A stretch of DNA of 14,297 bases from an uncultured Ruminococcus sp. (GCA_902773155.1 CACYDK010000110.1:1-14297); one strand, 5' to 3'; positions 1 to 7,464 are shown, counted from the first letter of the stretch. Notes: generated by a model not told the origin, from the letters alone. Translations and numbers: made by a program.

Positions 1-561
1 CCCAAGACCTCTCCCCTCTCCGACTCCATCGAGGCCTCATGCTCGCTTAAGGTCGGCGACAACATCACAACCGACCACATCATGCCCGCCGGAGCTAAGA
101 TTCTTCCGCTCCGCTCCAACATTCCGAAAATCTCCGAGCACTGCTTTACTGTATGCGATAAGGACTTTCCCGAGCGCGCAAAGGCTCTCGGCTCGAGCGT
201 TGTGGTCGGCGGCGAAAACTACGGCCAGGGCTCCTCGCGCGAGCACGCCGCTCTCGCTCCGCTTTACCTCGGCGTTAAGGCCGTTCTCGTAAAGAGCTTC
301 GCCAGAATTCACAGGGCTAACCTGATAAACGCCGGTATCATTCCGCTCACCTTTAAGGACGCCTCTGATTACGACAAGATAAAGCTCGGCGACAAGCTCG
401 AGCTCCCGAACGTAAAGGCCGAGATCCTAGCCGGAAAGAACATCACCGTTGTGAACAAGACTAACGGCGAAACAATCGAGACAGTTTGCGAGCTCACCGA
501 CAGAACCAAGGCAATAATCGTTGCAGGCGGTCTGCTCGACTACACAAAGGAGAACGGCTGA
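1..561 (+). CDS. acn: Aconitate hydratase, C-terminal part (gene truncated by window edge)
   Basis: The reading frame is open from base 1 and gives the last 186 residues of an aconitase, which isomerises citrate to isocitrate through cis-aconitate using a 4Fe-4S cluster. What remains is the C-terminal swivel domain. TTDHIMPAG is at about residues 22-30. The family signature [20 protein letters not shown] is at about residues 71-90; its SSRE holds the Ser and Arg that bind substrate in aconitases. It is followed by [19 protein letters not shown]. The cluster-binding cysteines and the start lie outside the window. The TGA stop overlaps the icd ATG by one base (TGATG), which implies co-transcription and translational coupling with the next enzyme of the pathway. 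The family is certain. Whether the full protein is the short clostridial type or the longer AcnA type cannot be judged from this part. Confidence 0.95.
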   Translation, partial: PKTSPLSDSIEASCSLKVGDNITTDHIMPAGAKILPLRSNIPKISEHCFTVCDKDFPERAKALGSSVVVGGENYGQGSSREHAALAPLYLGVKAVLVKSFARIHRANLINAGIIPLTFKDASDYDKIKLGDKLELPNVKAEILAGKNITVVNKTNGETIETVCELTDRTKAIIVAGGLLDYTKENG

Positions 562-1769
562 TGAATAAGATACAGATGAAAACTCCGCTCGTAGAGATGG
601 ACGGAGACGAAATGACAAGAATCATATGGCAAAAGCTTAAGGACATCCTTATACTGCCGTATGTTGATTTAAAAACCAAGTACTACGACCTCGGACTTGA
701 AAACAGAGAAAAAACCAAGGATCAAATTACGGTAGACAGCGCCGAGGCTACAAAGAAGTACGGCGTAGCCGTAAAATGCGCCACAATAACCCCTAACGCC
801 GCCAGAATGAGCGAGTACAACCTCACTAATATGTGGAAGAGTCCCAACGGCACTATCAGAGCTATTCTCGACGGCACGGTATTTCGAGCTCCGATCCTCG
901 TCAAGGGCGTGACTCCCTACATTCCGACCTGGACAAAGCCCATCACCGTTGCGCGTCACGCCTACGGCGACGTATACAAGAACGTCGAGATGGTAGTTGA
1001 GAAGGGCTCCAAGGCCGAGCTTCTCGTAACAAAGCCGGACGGCTCGACAGAGACAGCCCTCATCCACGACTTTAAGGGCGACGGCATTATTCAGGGACTC
1101 CACAACCTCGACGAAAGTATCTCGTCCTTCGCCAGAGCCTGCTTCAATTTCGGTCTCGACACCAAGCAGGACGTCTGGTTCTCCACAAAGGATACTATCA
1201 GCAAAAAGTACGATCACCGCTTCAAGGATATCTTCGCCGAAATCTTTGAGAACGAGTACAAGGAGAAGTTTGAGAAGGCCGGCATAGAGTTCTTCTACAC
1301 CCTCATCGACGACGCTGTAGCACGCGTCATCCGCTCGAACGGCGGCTTTATCTGGGCATGCAAAAACTATGACGGCGACGTTATGAGCGATATGATCGCC
1401 ACAGCCTACGGCTCGCTCGCTATGATGACCTCGGTGCTCGTATCTCCGGACGGCATCTACGAATATGAGGCCGCTCACGGCACTGTTCAGAGGCATTATT
1501 ACAAGCACCTTAAGGGCGAAGAAACCTCCACAAACTCTGTAGCTACGCTTTTTGCGTGGACAGGCGCGCTCAGAAAGCGCGGCGAGCTCGACAACACGCC
1601 CGAGCTCGAAGAATTCGCCGACAAGCTCGAGAAGTCCGTTATAGAGACGATCGAATCCGGAATCATGACCGGCGACCTCTACCTTATCTCGACCCTCGAA
1701 AACAAGAAAAAGGTCAGCACCACCGAATTTCTCGAGGCGGTCAACGAGACCTTGCAGAAATACATTTAA
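561..1769 (+). CDS. icd: Isocitrate dehydrogenase, NADP-dependent (eukaryote-like class)
   Basis: Oxidatively decarboxylates isocitrate to 2-oxoglutarate in the cytoplasm, the step after aconitase. The ATG at 561 is chosen over the upstream in-frame start at 486 because AAAGGAG at 546-552 lies 8 bases before it and the protein then begins [20 protein letters not shown], as in the family. Length is 402 residues, normal for the homodimeric eukaryote-like class rather than the E. coli class. Visible are the substrate-binding loop SPNGTIR (94-100), Arg109 and Arg132, the metal-binding aspartates in LIDD (248-251) and YDGD (270-273), and the coenzyme-site segment [13 protein letters not shown] (304-316), whose Arg-His pair is typical of NADP-using enzymes. 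NADP specificity is inferred from that motif. No citrate synthase gene is present in the window. Confidence 0.96.
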   Translation: MNKIQMKTPLVEMDGDEMTRIIWQKLKDILILPYVDLKTKYYDLGLENREKTKDQITVDSAEATKKYGVAVKCATITPNAARMSEYNLTNMWKSPNGTIRAILDGTVFRAPILVKGVTPYIPTWTKPITVARHAYGDVYKNVEMVVEKGSKAELLVTKPDGSTETALIHDFKGDGIIQGLHNLDESISSFARACFNFGLDTKQDVWFSTKDTISKKYDHRFKDIFAEIFENEYKEKFEKAGIEFFYTLIDDAVARVIRSNGGFIWACKNYDGDVMSDMIATAYGSLAMMTSVLVSPDGIYEYEAAHGTVQRHYYKHLKGEETSTNSVATLFAWTGALRKRGELDNTPELEEFADKLEKSVIETIESGIMTGDLYLISTLENKKKVSTTEFLEAVNETLQKYI

Positions 1770-1788
1770 AACAAACTGGGAAATCATT

Positions 1789-2421
1789 ATGAATAAGGAT
1801 AACATCTCAAAGTCGGTTATCAGACGTCTGCCGAGATACTACCGCTTTCTCTCAGAATTAGAGGAGCAGGGGATCGAAAAAATCAGCTCAGAGAAGCTCG
1901 CGCGCATTATGAGAGCTACCGCCAGCCAGGTTCGCCAGGATCTGAACTGCTTCGGCGGCTTTGGACATCAGGGCTACGGCTACTCGGTTCCGAACCTTAA
2001 AGAGGAGATTATGAATATCCTCGGACTGCACAACCGCTACAAGGCGGTTCTGGTTGGAGCGGGACATTTTGGCACGGCTATCGCGGCTCATATGAAATTC
2101 GAGAATCTGGGTTTTGAGCTTGCGGGAATTTTTGATAACAACGACAGAATTGTGGGCTCGTATATAAACAACCTCATCATTCAAAACGTCAGCGAACTGG
2201 AAAGCTTCTGCAAAAAGAACGGCGTCGTGGCGGCATTTCTCTGCATTCCGAGAGGCGCCGCTCCGGATACTGTACAGAGGCTTTATGACTCGGGAGTTAA
2301 GAATTTCTGGAATTTTACTCACTTTGATATCCAGGAAAAATACCCCGACGCGGTTGTTGAAAACGTACATCTCAGCGACAAGCTGATGACCCTTTGCTAC
2401 AGTATGAACTGCGGGGGCTGA
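1789..2421 (+). CDS. rex: Redox-sensing transcriptional repressor Rex
   Basis: Rex is a dimeric repressor that binds operators when NADH/NAD+ is low and releases them when NADH rises; in Firmicutes it controls fermentation and respiration genes. The 210-residue length is typical. The N-terminal winged helix spans about 8-68, with RRLPRYYRFL at 12-21 and the recognition helix plus wing in VRQDLNCFGGFGHQGYGY (48-65). The Rossmann domain begins with VLVGAGHFGTAIA (87-99), the dinucleotide-binding glycine loop, and FDNND (115-119) ends the second strand where Rex proteins read NADH. It starts 19 bases after the icd stop with only a weak ribosome site, suggesting it is read from the same transcript. 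No classical TTGTTAA-N4-TTAACAA operator was found in the window, so its targets, including possible autoregulation upstream of the aconitase gene, lie elsewhere or use a variant site. Confidence 0.95.
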   Translation: MNKDNISKSVIRRLPRYYRFLSELEEQGIEKISSEKLARIMRATASQVRQDLNCFGGFGHQGYGYSVPNLKEEIMNILGLHNRYKAVLVGAGHFGTAIAAHMKFENLGFELAGIFDNNDRIVGSYINNLIIQNVSELESFCKKNGVVAAFLCIPRGAAPDTVQRLYDSGVKNFWNFTHFDIQEKYPDAVVENVHLSDKLMTLCYSMNCGG

Positions 2422-2424
2422 TCT

Positions 2425-3516
2425 ATGGGCGATAACCAAAAAATGAGCAAATATCTCAGCCGCAAGCTGAAATTCATTTCAGTATTCGCTATGGCTGCTG
2501 TGGTTTTTATACACTCGTACAACTTTAAGGACGAGTTTCTTACCCCGACAACGAGGATAAGCGAGGGCTTCAGCTTTCCGGCAATGTTCGAGTACTTTTT
2601 CAGCAACGAGCTGTTCCGCTTTGCGGTTCCGCTGTTTTTCGCGATATCGGGATTTCTGTTTTACTTTAGATATGTAAACACCGTGCGCTGTTACCTCAGC
2701 AAGCTTAAGAAAAGACTTTACACCCTGCTTTTGCCCTATGTTATATGGGTCGTGCTGTCGGGAGTATTGCTCACGGTACTGTCTCAGTTCGAGCTATTCG
2801 CGGGGCTGGGTATCGTTAAGGAAAAGGCCTTTGACTGGGCTCATTTCTACTGGTACTTTGTAAGTCCGGCCGCTTTTCCGCTCTGGTACATTCAGCAGCT
2901 CATGCTTTTTTCGATCATATCGCCGCTGATTTATCTACTGATCAAATACACAAAGGGCTTCATCCTGATCCCCTTTGGAATTATGTGGCTTTTCAACTTC
3001 CACTTTATTATCGACACTCAGGGGCTCTTCTACTTCTCGTGTGGAGCTGCTCTCGCGATTTTCGGAGTTTCAAGGAATATTACCCGGCGCGACGACAACG
3101 CTTCCGCTGTTTCGATGACTATAATCTGGGTGCTTTTAAGCCTCGCGAACACGTTTTTGGCCGTATTCGCTGACAACAGCGACTTTATGTCGATGGTTAT
3201 GCTCATCCTATACAAGGTCAACGAGATCGTCGGAGTAGTAGCTATGTGGCTGATTTTCGACCATATCGCGAAGCTCATCACGGACAAGAAGGGCTTCATT
3301 ATAGCTCAGACTCATCTCTTCTTCGTCTTTGCGCTTCATGAGCCTCTGACCCACCTGGCGAATCAATTTGCCCTAAGTGAATCCTCAGGCTCTCTAAGTC
3401 ATCTTGCGCTCTTCGTATGTCTGCCGTTTTCGATAATGGCGTTCTGCGTAATGCTGAGTATGATGATGAGAAAAAACATAAGGCCTGTACATCGGCTGAT
3501 GACAGGCGGAAGATAG
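2425..3516 (+). CDS. Membrane acyltransferase, acyltransferase 3 family
   Basis: A 363-residue multi-pass membrane protein with about ten hydrophobic segments from residue 16 on. It has the hallmarks of acyltransferase family 3 (PF01757): an early helix ending in the putative catalytic histidine (VVFIHS, His30) and a second helix with RFAVPLFFAISGFLFY at about 66-81. Family members move acetyl, succinyl or other acyl groups onto sugars, surface polymers or small molecules across the membrane; the substrate here cannot be told. The ATG at 2425 follows the rex stop by three bases, with GGGGG at 2412-2416 as a possible ribosome site; Met7 is an alternative start. It is the last gene of the aconitase-icd-rex transcript, before a strong terminator. 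A membrane acyltransferase has no obvious link with redox control and may simply be carried along. Confidence 0.82.
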   Translation: MGDNQKMSKYLSRKLKFISVFAMAAVVFIHSYNFKDEFLTPTTRISEGFSFPAMFEYFFSNELFRFAVPLFFAISGFLFYFRYVNTVRCYLSKLKKRLYTLLLPYVIWVVLSGVLLTVLSQFELFAGLGIVKEKAFDWAHFYWYFVSPAAFPLWYIQQLMLFSIISPLIYLLIKYTKGFILIPFGIMWLFNFHFIIDTQGLFYFSCGAALAIFGVSRNITRRDDNASAVSMTIIWVLLSLANTFLAVFADNSDFMSMVMLILYKVNEIVGVVAMWLIFDHIAKLITDKKGFIIAQTHLFFVFALHEPLTHLANQFALSESSGSLSHLALFVCLPFSIMAFCVMLSMMMRKNIRPVHRLMTGGR

Positions 3517-3526
3517 TATATGAACA

Positions 3527-3564
3527 AGGCCGCACGCTTTTGAGCGTGCGGCCTATATTTTTTC
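3527..3564 (+). terminator. Intrinsic terminator of the acn-icd-rex-acyltransferase operon
   Basis: A perfect 11-bp stem (AGGCCGCACGC at 3527-3537 with 3544-3554), a six-base loop, then ATATTTTTTC. It begins 11 bases after the acyltransferase stop. The opposite strand has no good T run, so it acts mainly on plus-strand transcripts, though the stem could also slow polymerase coming from pckA. Confidence 0.9.
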
Positions 3565-3570
3565 AATCAA

Positions 3571-3595
3571 AAGCTTTAGTCAAGAGCTAACGCTT
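3571..3595 (-). terminator. Weak hairpin overlapping the pckA stop codon
   Basis: AAGCTTTAG at 3571-3579 pairs with CTAACGCTT at 3587-3595, with one central mismatch and a seven-base loop. On the minus strand it is followed by TTTTGATTG. The stem is short and overlaps the stop codon, so this is only a possible terminator for pckA. Confidence 0.3.
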
Positions 3596-5285
3596 ATTCT
3601 AATTCGGATACAACCTTCTTGATAGCCTCAAGCGCCTCGTCGGGGAGCTTGTCATAGCCTTCCTTCTTTGTGGCGAAGCCCTCGATAGCCTTTACGCGGT
3701 TCTCCATAGCGCTCTTGAGAGCGGCCTTGTAATCGGCGTCGCTGAGGTCGGCGTCGAAGCCTTCCCAATCCATGATCTCGATATCGGAGAACGGACCCCA
3801 CTTCTTAAACTCGGCTCTCTTCTCAACGATAGCCTCGAGGATTCCGAGAGTGTCGGCCGGCTTGACCTTCTTGCCCATAAAGTCGCCTGTGTTGACGATG
3901 TAGCAGTCAACGTTCTTCTCTTCAACGAGCTTCTTGAACTTGACGTAATCGTTCTTTAAGGGATAGGTTCTGAACGGGTTAGCGTAAGGAACGATACGAA
4001 GCGCGTTCATATCGGTACCGGCGGCTACTCGCTCGGCGGTAGACGTCTTTGTAGCGAGGGTAGCGCCCATTACGGAAGCGAGAGAAGCGCCCTTGAGCTT
4101 GACTACCGGAGGGATCGTCGGATCCTTCATGATCCAGAAGATGGCGTTTACGGGAGCGTCGATCCTGTCAACTCGGTTAGGAGACCAGAGCTTTGACTTG
4201 ATAGCGCGTCCGTTTCCGTTGCGGATATCCTCGGTCACGAGCTGGATCTTACCGTCCTCGTCGATCGTAGCTCCGCAGTTCTGGCAGGTCAAGAGATATT
4301 TGTTATCGGGACAACCTGCGGGATAGTCGGCGGTCTTGTCAAAATATGTGGGCTCTAAGGCAATCGAAGCGCAGGTATCGGTGTTGATGATAAAGGCGTC
4401 GTCGTGGAGAACCTTTATCTCGTATTTTCCGCCGTGCTTAGCGTGGGTAAGGGTGGACTTACCGGAGCCGGAGAGTCCGTATACGGAGGCAACGAACTTG
4501 GAGCCGTCCTCAAGGAGATACTCCTTCTGGCCGCCGTGGCAGGAAGCGTAACCGTTGCGGTTAGCGATAGCCCATGCCATTGTCAGAGTGCCCTTCTTAT
4601 GCTCGCCGAAGTATTTCATACCGAGAATAGCGGCGCAGTTCTGATCTGTGTCAAAATAGCAGAGTGTGAGCGGGTCGGAAAGACAGCTGTAGTCAACGTC
4701 CGGAGACTCTACGGGAGCCCACTGCGGGTCGGAGAAGATATAAATATCGGCTTCCTTGCCGTCGCCGACAGGCTTGGAGTTCTTGTACATCTTAACGTAG
4801 CAGTCGGACATATACTGGAAGTTGAGCATCCATGAATACATCAGATTCTCCTCGCCCTCGGGGATGAGAAGATGAGCCTTTACCATAAACTCGGGGTCAA
4901 GACCCACGAACACGGTAGCGTGATACATTTTCTTAAAGCGGGTCTTGTAAACCGCGTCCATAACGACCTTGTCGAGCTTTACGTCGTCCACGCCGGGCTC
5001 GCCCTTGATTCGTCTTGCGGCGGCGTAACGGCCTGTTACCGCGCCGTCGTTCATAAGCAGAACCTTGGCGTCGGCGTCAAGGCCAAACTCCTCTCCTCTG
5101 TAAACGGGGAGATCGGTTACGATCGTTCCGGGAGAGTTCTTAGCGAGATTATAGGCCTCCTTAAGGGTGTTGACCGGAACTACATTGTTTCCGTAGAAAG
5201 CTGTCTCGATAATAGAGCGGGTCTTGGAAAAACCAACCTTGCCTACTCCGATTTCTTCGGTTTTGTAATTAGCTTTGGTTGACAT
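3594..5285 (-). CDS. pckA: Phosphoenolpyruvate carboxykinase (ATP)
   Basis: Interconverts oxaloacetate plus ATP with PEP, CO2 and ADP. In rumen-type anaerobes it often runs toward oxaloacetate, but direction cannot be read from sequence. The 563-residue protein is slightly longer than the usual 530-540. It contains KYFGEHKKG (224-232), matching the family's YxGExKKG active-site segment, the kinase-1a P loop GLSGSGKST (270-278), which marks the ATP-dependent family, and the metal-binding kinase-2 aspartates in LHDDAF (293-298). The downstream adenine-binding part is present but diverged from E. coli. AAGGAG on the minus strand (complement of 5294-5299) lies eight bases before the ATG. It is transcribed alone, convergent with the rex operon and divergent from the zinc-ribbon gene, with a strong promoter and a palindromic leader described separately. 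Confidence 0.95.
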   Translation of the reverse strand: MSTKANYKTEEIGVGKVGFSKTRSIIETAFYGNNVVPVNTLKEAYNLAKNSPGTIVTDLPVYRGEEFGLDADAKVLLMNDGAVTGRYAAARRIKGEPGVDDVKLDKVVMDAVYKTRFKKMYHATVFVGLDPEFMVKAHLLIPEGEENLMYSWMLNFQYMSDCYVKMYKNSKPVGDGKEADIYIFSDPQWAPVESPDVDYSCLSDPLTLCYFDTDQNCAAILGMKYFGEHKKGTLTMAWAIANRNGYASCHGGQKEYLLEDGSKFVASVYGLSGSGKSTLTHAKHGGKYEIKVLHDDAFIINTDTCASIALEPTYFDKTADYPAGCPDNKYLLTCQNCGATIDEDGKIQLVTEDIRNGNGRAIKSKLWSPNRVDRIDAPVNAIFWIMKDPTIPPVVKLKGASLASVMGATLATKTSTAERVAAGTDMNALRIVPYANPFRTYPLKNDYVKFKKLVEEKNVDCYIVNTGDFMGKKVKPADTLGILEAIVEKRAEFKKWGPFSDIEIMDWEGFDADLSDADYKAALKSAMENRVKAIEGFATKKEGYDKLPDEALEAIKKVVSELE

Positions 5286-5306
5286 AATATCTACTCCTTA
5301 TGACAA

Positions 5307-5348
5307 AATTACCATTAAAGCGGCGATAATCGCCATCAATAATTACCA
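5307..5348 (-). promoter_or_regulatory. Candidate operator in the pckA leader: palindrome between direct repeats
   Basis: GGCGATAATCGCC at 5322-5334 is a perfect 6+1+6 palindrome. Two identical copies of AATTACCA (5307-5314 and 5341-5348) lie at equal distance on either side, sharing its centre to within half a base. It lies just downstream of the predicted start, so it could bind a roadblock repressor or fold in the RNA. The regulator is unknown. Confidence 0.5.
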
Positions 5349-5352
5349 CTAT

Positions 5353-5381
5353 ATTTTAATCCAGATTGAGTTGAATGTCAA
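5353..5381 (-). promoter_or_regulatory. pckA promoter
   Basis: Read on the minus strand: -35 TTGACA (complement of 5376-5381), a 17-base spacer, and -10 TAAAAT (complement of 5353-5358). This is close to sigma-A consensus. It predicts transcription starting near 5346 and a leader of about 60 bases. Confidence 0.82.
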
Positions 5382-5446
5382 GTATTCAAAGCTATGCTTT
5401 TATCAAAGCAAGCGTAGTACTATCAAACTTCTAATATGGCTCAGAG

Positions 5447-5457
5447 GTCGCCGCGAC
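5447..5457. promoter_or_regulatory. Short palindrome upstream of the zinc-ribbon gene promoter
   Basis: GTCGC-C-GCGAC ends one base before the -35 box at 5459-5464, a usual place for a regulator to touch RNA polymerase. It is only 11 bp and could be chance. Confidence 0.3.
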
Positions 5458-5458
5458 G

Positions 5459-5487
5459 TTGACTTGAAACACAAACCGATATATAAT
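5459..5487 (+). promoter_or_regulatory. Promoter of the zinc-ribbon membrane protein gene
   Basis: TTGACT at 5459-5464, a 17-base spacer and a perfect TATAAT at 5482-5487. The predicted start is near 5494, so the leader is only about ten bases and begins at the ribosome binding site GAGGTGA (5494-5500). Confidence 0.8.
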
Positions 5488-5504
5488 AGGAATGAGGTGA
5501 GACT

Positions 5505-5753
5505 ATGGATGTAAAGTGCCCTAAATGCGGATATGTATTCGAGTGCGACGACTCCGAGGGCAAGAGCGTAAGATGTCCGCTTTGCTCGGAGGAATCCACA
5601 GAATTCGAAGCGGTCGATACGGATATCAAACCAACTCAACACAGGCGCAGATCCGGCCTTAGAATGGCGCTCGAATGGGCTGTGTTCGGGCTGTCGTTTT
5701 CGGCCTTTATCGTAGTGATTTACCTTCTGGTAAAACTCATATCGGGCGCTTAA
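5505..5753 (+). CDS. Small zinc-ribbon protein with one C-terminal membrane helix
   Basis: An 82-residue protein. The N-terminal CPKCGYVFEC and CPLC (Cys5, Cys8, Cys24, Cys27) form a CxxC-x15-CxxC zinc ribbon like those of the MJ0042 and FmdB-type domains. A short charged stretch with QHRRRS (45-50) precedes a hydrophobic helix at about 58-80. By the positive-inside rule the ribbon faces the cytoplasm and the protein is a tail-anchored membrane protein. The start is supported by GAGGTGA four bases upstream and the promoter at 5459-5487. No function can be assigned; similar small proteins occur widely in Clostridia. There is no clear terminator after it, so transcription may continue into the acidic-protein gene 84 bases downstream. 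Confidence 0.85.
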   Translation: MDVKCPKCGYVFECDDSEGKSVRCPLCSEESTEFEAVDTDIKPTQHRRRSGLRMALEWAVFGLSFSAFIVVIYLLVKLISGA

Positions 5754-5837
5754 TGCACAATTAATGTATAATGTACCTTTAATTACAGCTGTCGTTATGG
5801 TAAAATAGAGGCACCAAAAAGAAAGGGAGCGACTATT

Positions 5838-6215
5838 ATGGCTTCGAATTTAACAAAGAAAATCAAGGAAATTGAGGATACAAAGCTTAAGACCGGCGAG
5901 CTTTTTATGTACGGTCACTGCGACGACGAGGGCGAGATCAACGCGGGTATCTGCTGTGAGGAGGCTGACCTTGAGGCTATTGAGAGCACAATGCAGTACA
6001 TCATGATGCAGACCGCCAGAGTTCTCTATGACAGCAACCCAGAGCTCACCAAGGAGGACGTAACCGAGATCCTCTTTACAGACCTTTTCGGCAGTCTCAA
6101 CCTTTTTGTACAGGAATTGGACCGCGGCAAGGACGAGGACGAGGTTAGAGCCGAGGCCGCCGAGCTTCTCACCGACTGCTTCGAGGGCTTCGATTTCTAC
6201 GGAGATTTCGAATAA
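5838..6215 (+). CDS. Acidic 125-residue protein, function unknown
   Basis: I do not recognise this protein. It is strongly acidic, lacks a signal peptide or membrane helix, and by eye is mainly helical after residue 45. Cysteines fall in YGHCDDEG and GICCEEAD (about 25-45) and near the C-terminus (TDCFEGFDFYGDFE), too irregular for a standard metal site. The start is well supported: AAAGGGAG at 5822-5829 lies eight bases before the ATG, and the body begins MASNLTKKIKEIEDTK. TAAAAT at 5801-5806 could be a -10 box but has no good -35, so read-through from the zinc-ribbon gene is also possible. Codon use matches the neighbours, so it is probably a resident gene. It is followed by an inverted repeat and a bidirectional terminator. 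Confidence 0.82.
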   Translation: MASNLTKKIKEIEDTKLKTGELFMYGHCDDEGEINAGICCEEADLEAIESTMQYIMMQTARVLYDSNPELTKEDVTEILFTDLFGSLNLFVQELDRGKDEDEVRAEAAELLTDCFEGFDFYGDFE

Positions 6216-6266
6216 TCATAGCTCCTTCTGCGCAACCGGTTAACACTTTTCAGATATCACATATGT

Positions 6267-6291
6267 CATAACAATTATCCATATTGTTATG
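6267..6291. repeat. Perfect inverted repeat after the acidic-protein gene
   Basis: CATAACAAT (6267-6275) and ATTGTTATG (6283-6291) are perfect 9-base arms around TATCCAT. It is AT-rich and has no T run, so it is a poor terminator. It could be an mRNA 3' stabilising hairpin or a protein site. Confidence 0.5.
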
Positions 6292-6305
6292 CATTTCTCC
6301 CAAAC

Positions 6306-6340
6306 AAAAGCCGCGCGGCTCACCGTGCGGCTTTTACTTT
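6306..6340. terminator. Bidirectional intrinsic terminator
   Basis: AAAAGCCGCGCGG (6306-6318) pairs with CCGTGCGGCTTTT (6323-6335), with a single G-U type mismatch and loop CTCA. The A-flanked stem gives a T run on both strands, so it serves the acidic-protein gene from the left and the cohesin-like/dockerin gene (stop at 6339) from the right. Confidence 0.85.
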
Positions 6341-7328
6341 ATCCGATTTTCAGGAGTATATACTGGATCCTCGTGGCGTCTTGGATTTTTACAGCTCCGT
6401 TGTTGTCGACATCGGCCAGAGAAAGCTGTTCATCGTCGAAGGATATCAGATTGACGAGATACTTCTGGATCAGCGTAACGTCGATAATATCCAGCGAGCC
6501 GTCGCGGTTGACGTCTCCGGTTTTGTAATTTGAGGATATATCCGCGGGCTTTGTCGGGGCTACGGTTTCTAAGTGCTCGTCTTCGCTTACATCCTGCGTC
6601 GGTGTAACCGACGGTGACTCTGTAGGCTCTGAGGAGGCCGGAACGTTCGGAGTATCTGTAGATATCTGCGTAGAAGATTCGGAGGGTTCGACGGTACCCG
6701 TCTCGATCGTGCTCAGCTGTGTAGTAGTCTGAGTTGACAGCTCTGTCGAAGGCTGAGTCGAGGACTCTGTCGGAGCGGAAGTGACAGGCAGGGTCGGAGC
6801 TGAGGAAGCGGGCTGAGCCGCGAAAACACCCTGACAGGGCTCTGTTGTACTGTTTTTGGGATCATCAAGATCGATATAACCTCCGCCGACCTTGGAGCCG
6901 TTTATCGTTTCGGTATAACTAAACGGTATGTTTGTTCTGTTTGTAAAGCCCTCGGTATCAAAGAAGTCGTCGAATGCTACTGTAATATCCTCCCGCGTTA
7001 TATCGCCCTTAGGTTTAAAAACGACGCTGAAAAGCTGTCTTCCGCCTCTGAGATCGAGGTCGTCCGACGAAGAGCCGGCCGCAAATTTTACGTAGTTTTT
7101 TTTATGGTTGATCTGACTGTTGGCTCCTCTTATTATATAGGCGCTGACGAATTCCAGCTTCGCTTCATTGAAAGTAAGCTTTCCTCCAAATCCGCAGACC
7201 GGATCGCTGTCGATCATATATGAGTAGGTTATCTCCTCCTCGGCCGCGAGCGCTATCGGCAAAGTACAGGCTACGAGCGTCAGCATCAGCACGGCCGCGA
7301 TAATTGCTCTGAGCTTTTTTATCGGCAT
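6339..7328 (-). CDS. Secreted cohesin-like domain/dockerin protein
   Basis: A 329-residue exported protein of three parts. Residues 1-29 are a signal peptide; it offers both a lipobox-like LVAC (18-21) and a signal peptidase I site at ALA-AEE, so anchoring is uncertain. Residues 32-155 are beta-rich, and GGKLTFNEAKLEFVSAYIIR followed by LFSVVFKPKGDI resembles cohesin-type modules. A Ser/Thr/Pro linker runs from 157 to about 262 with many STQ/TES units. Residues 270-329 are a type I dockerin: loop one DVNRDGSLDIID keeps all calcium ligands, while loop two DVDNNGAVKIQD has Lys at ligand position 9. The start at 7328 is preferred over an upstream in-frame ATG at 7445, because AAGGAG (complement of 7336-7341) precedes it and the longer version would begin inside the neighbour's terminator. 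The cohesin-like call rests on pattern resemblance only. Confidence 0.85.
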   Translation of the reverse strand: MPIKKLRAIIAAVLMLTLVACTLPIALAAEEEITYSYMIDSDPVCGFGGKLTFNEAKLEFVSAYIIRGANSQINHKKNYVKFAAGSSSDDLDLRGGRQLFSVVFKPKGDITREDITVAFDDFFDTEGFTNRTNIPFSYTETINGSKVGGGYIDLDDPKNSTTEPCQGVFAAQPASSAPTLPVTSAPTESSTQPSTELSTQTTTQLSTIETGTVEPSESSTQISTDTPNVPASSEPTESPSVTPTQDVSEDEHLETVAPTKPADISSNYKTGDVNRDGSLDIIDVTLIQKYLVNLISFDDEQLSLADVDNNGAVKIQDATRIQYILLKIG

Positions 7329-7350
7329 AGAATCACTCCTTAACAGATTT

Positions 7351-7379
7351 ATTATATCAAATTCCGAACCTTTTTTCCA
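7351..7379 (-). promoter_or_regulatory. Promoter of the cohesin-like/dockerin gene
   Basis: On the minus strand: TGGAAA (complement of 7374-7379), 17 bases, then TATAAT (complement of 7351-7356). The predicted start near 7344 leaves a leader of about 16 bases and places the 7445 ATG upstream of the transcript. Confidence 0.65.
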
Positions 7380-7430
7380 TTGGCAATAACACGGAATAAT
7401 CGGAGTTTTATTGTGCATAGTGCTCAGGGC

Positions 7431-7464
7431 AAAAAGAATCCGCACGCAAAACGTGCGGATTCTT
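7431..7464 (-). terminator. Intrinsic terminator of the 124-residue protein gene
   Basis: A perfect 13-bp stem (7434-7446 with 7452-7464), loop of five, followed on the minus strand by TTTTT. It starts two bases after the stop codon at 7466. Confidence 0.92.

Noticed and set aside
669..1805. Long minus-strand ORF opposite icd (378 codons)
   Set aside because: It is a codon-bias shadow of icd: no ribosome site, no family features, and it fully overlaps a certain enzyme gene.
4404..4835. Plus-strand ORF of 143 codons opposite pckA
   Set aside because: It is antisense to the P-loop region of pckA, so its length reflects constraint on pckA.
7329..7445. N-terminal extension of the dockerin protein to the ATG at 7445
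   Set aside because: It would begin within the neighbour's terminator and upstream of the predicted promoter, and would bury the signal peptide at residue 40.
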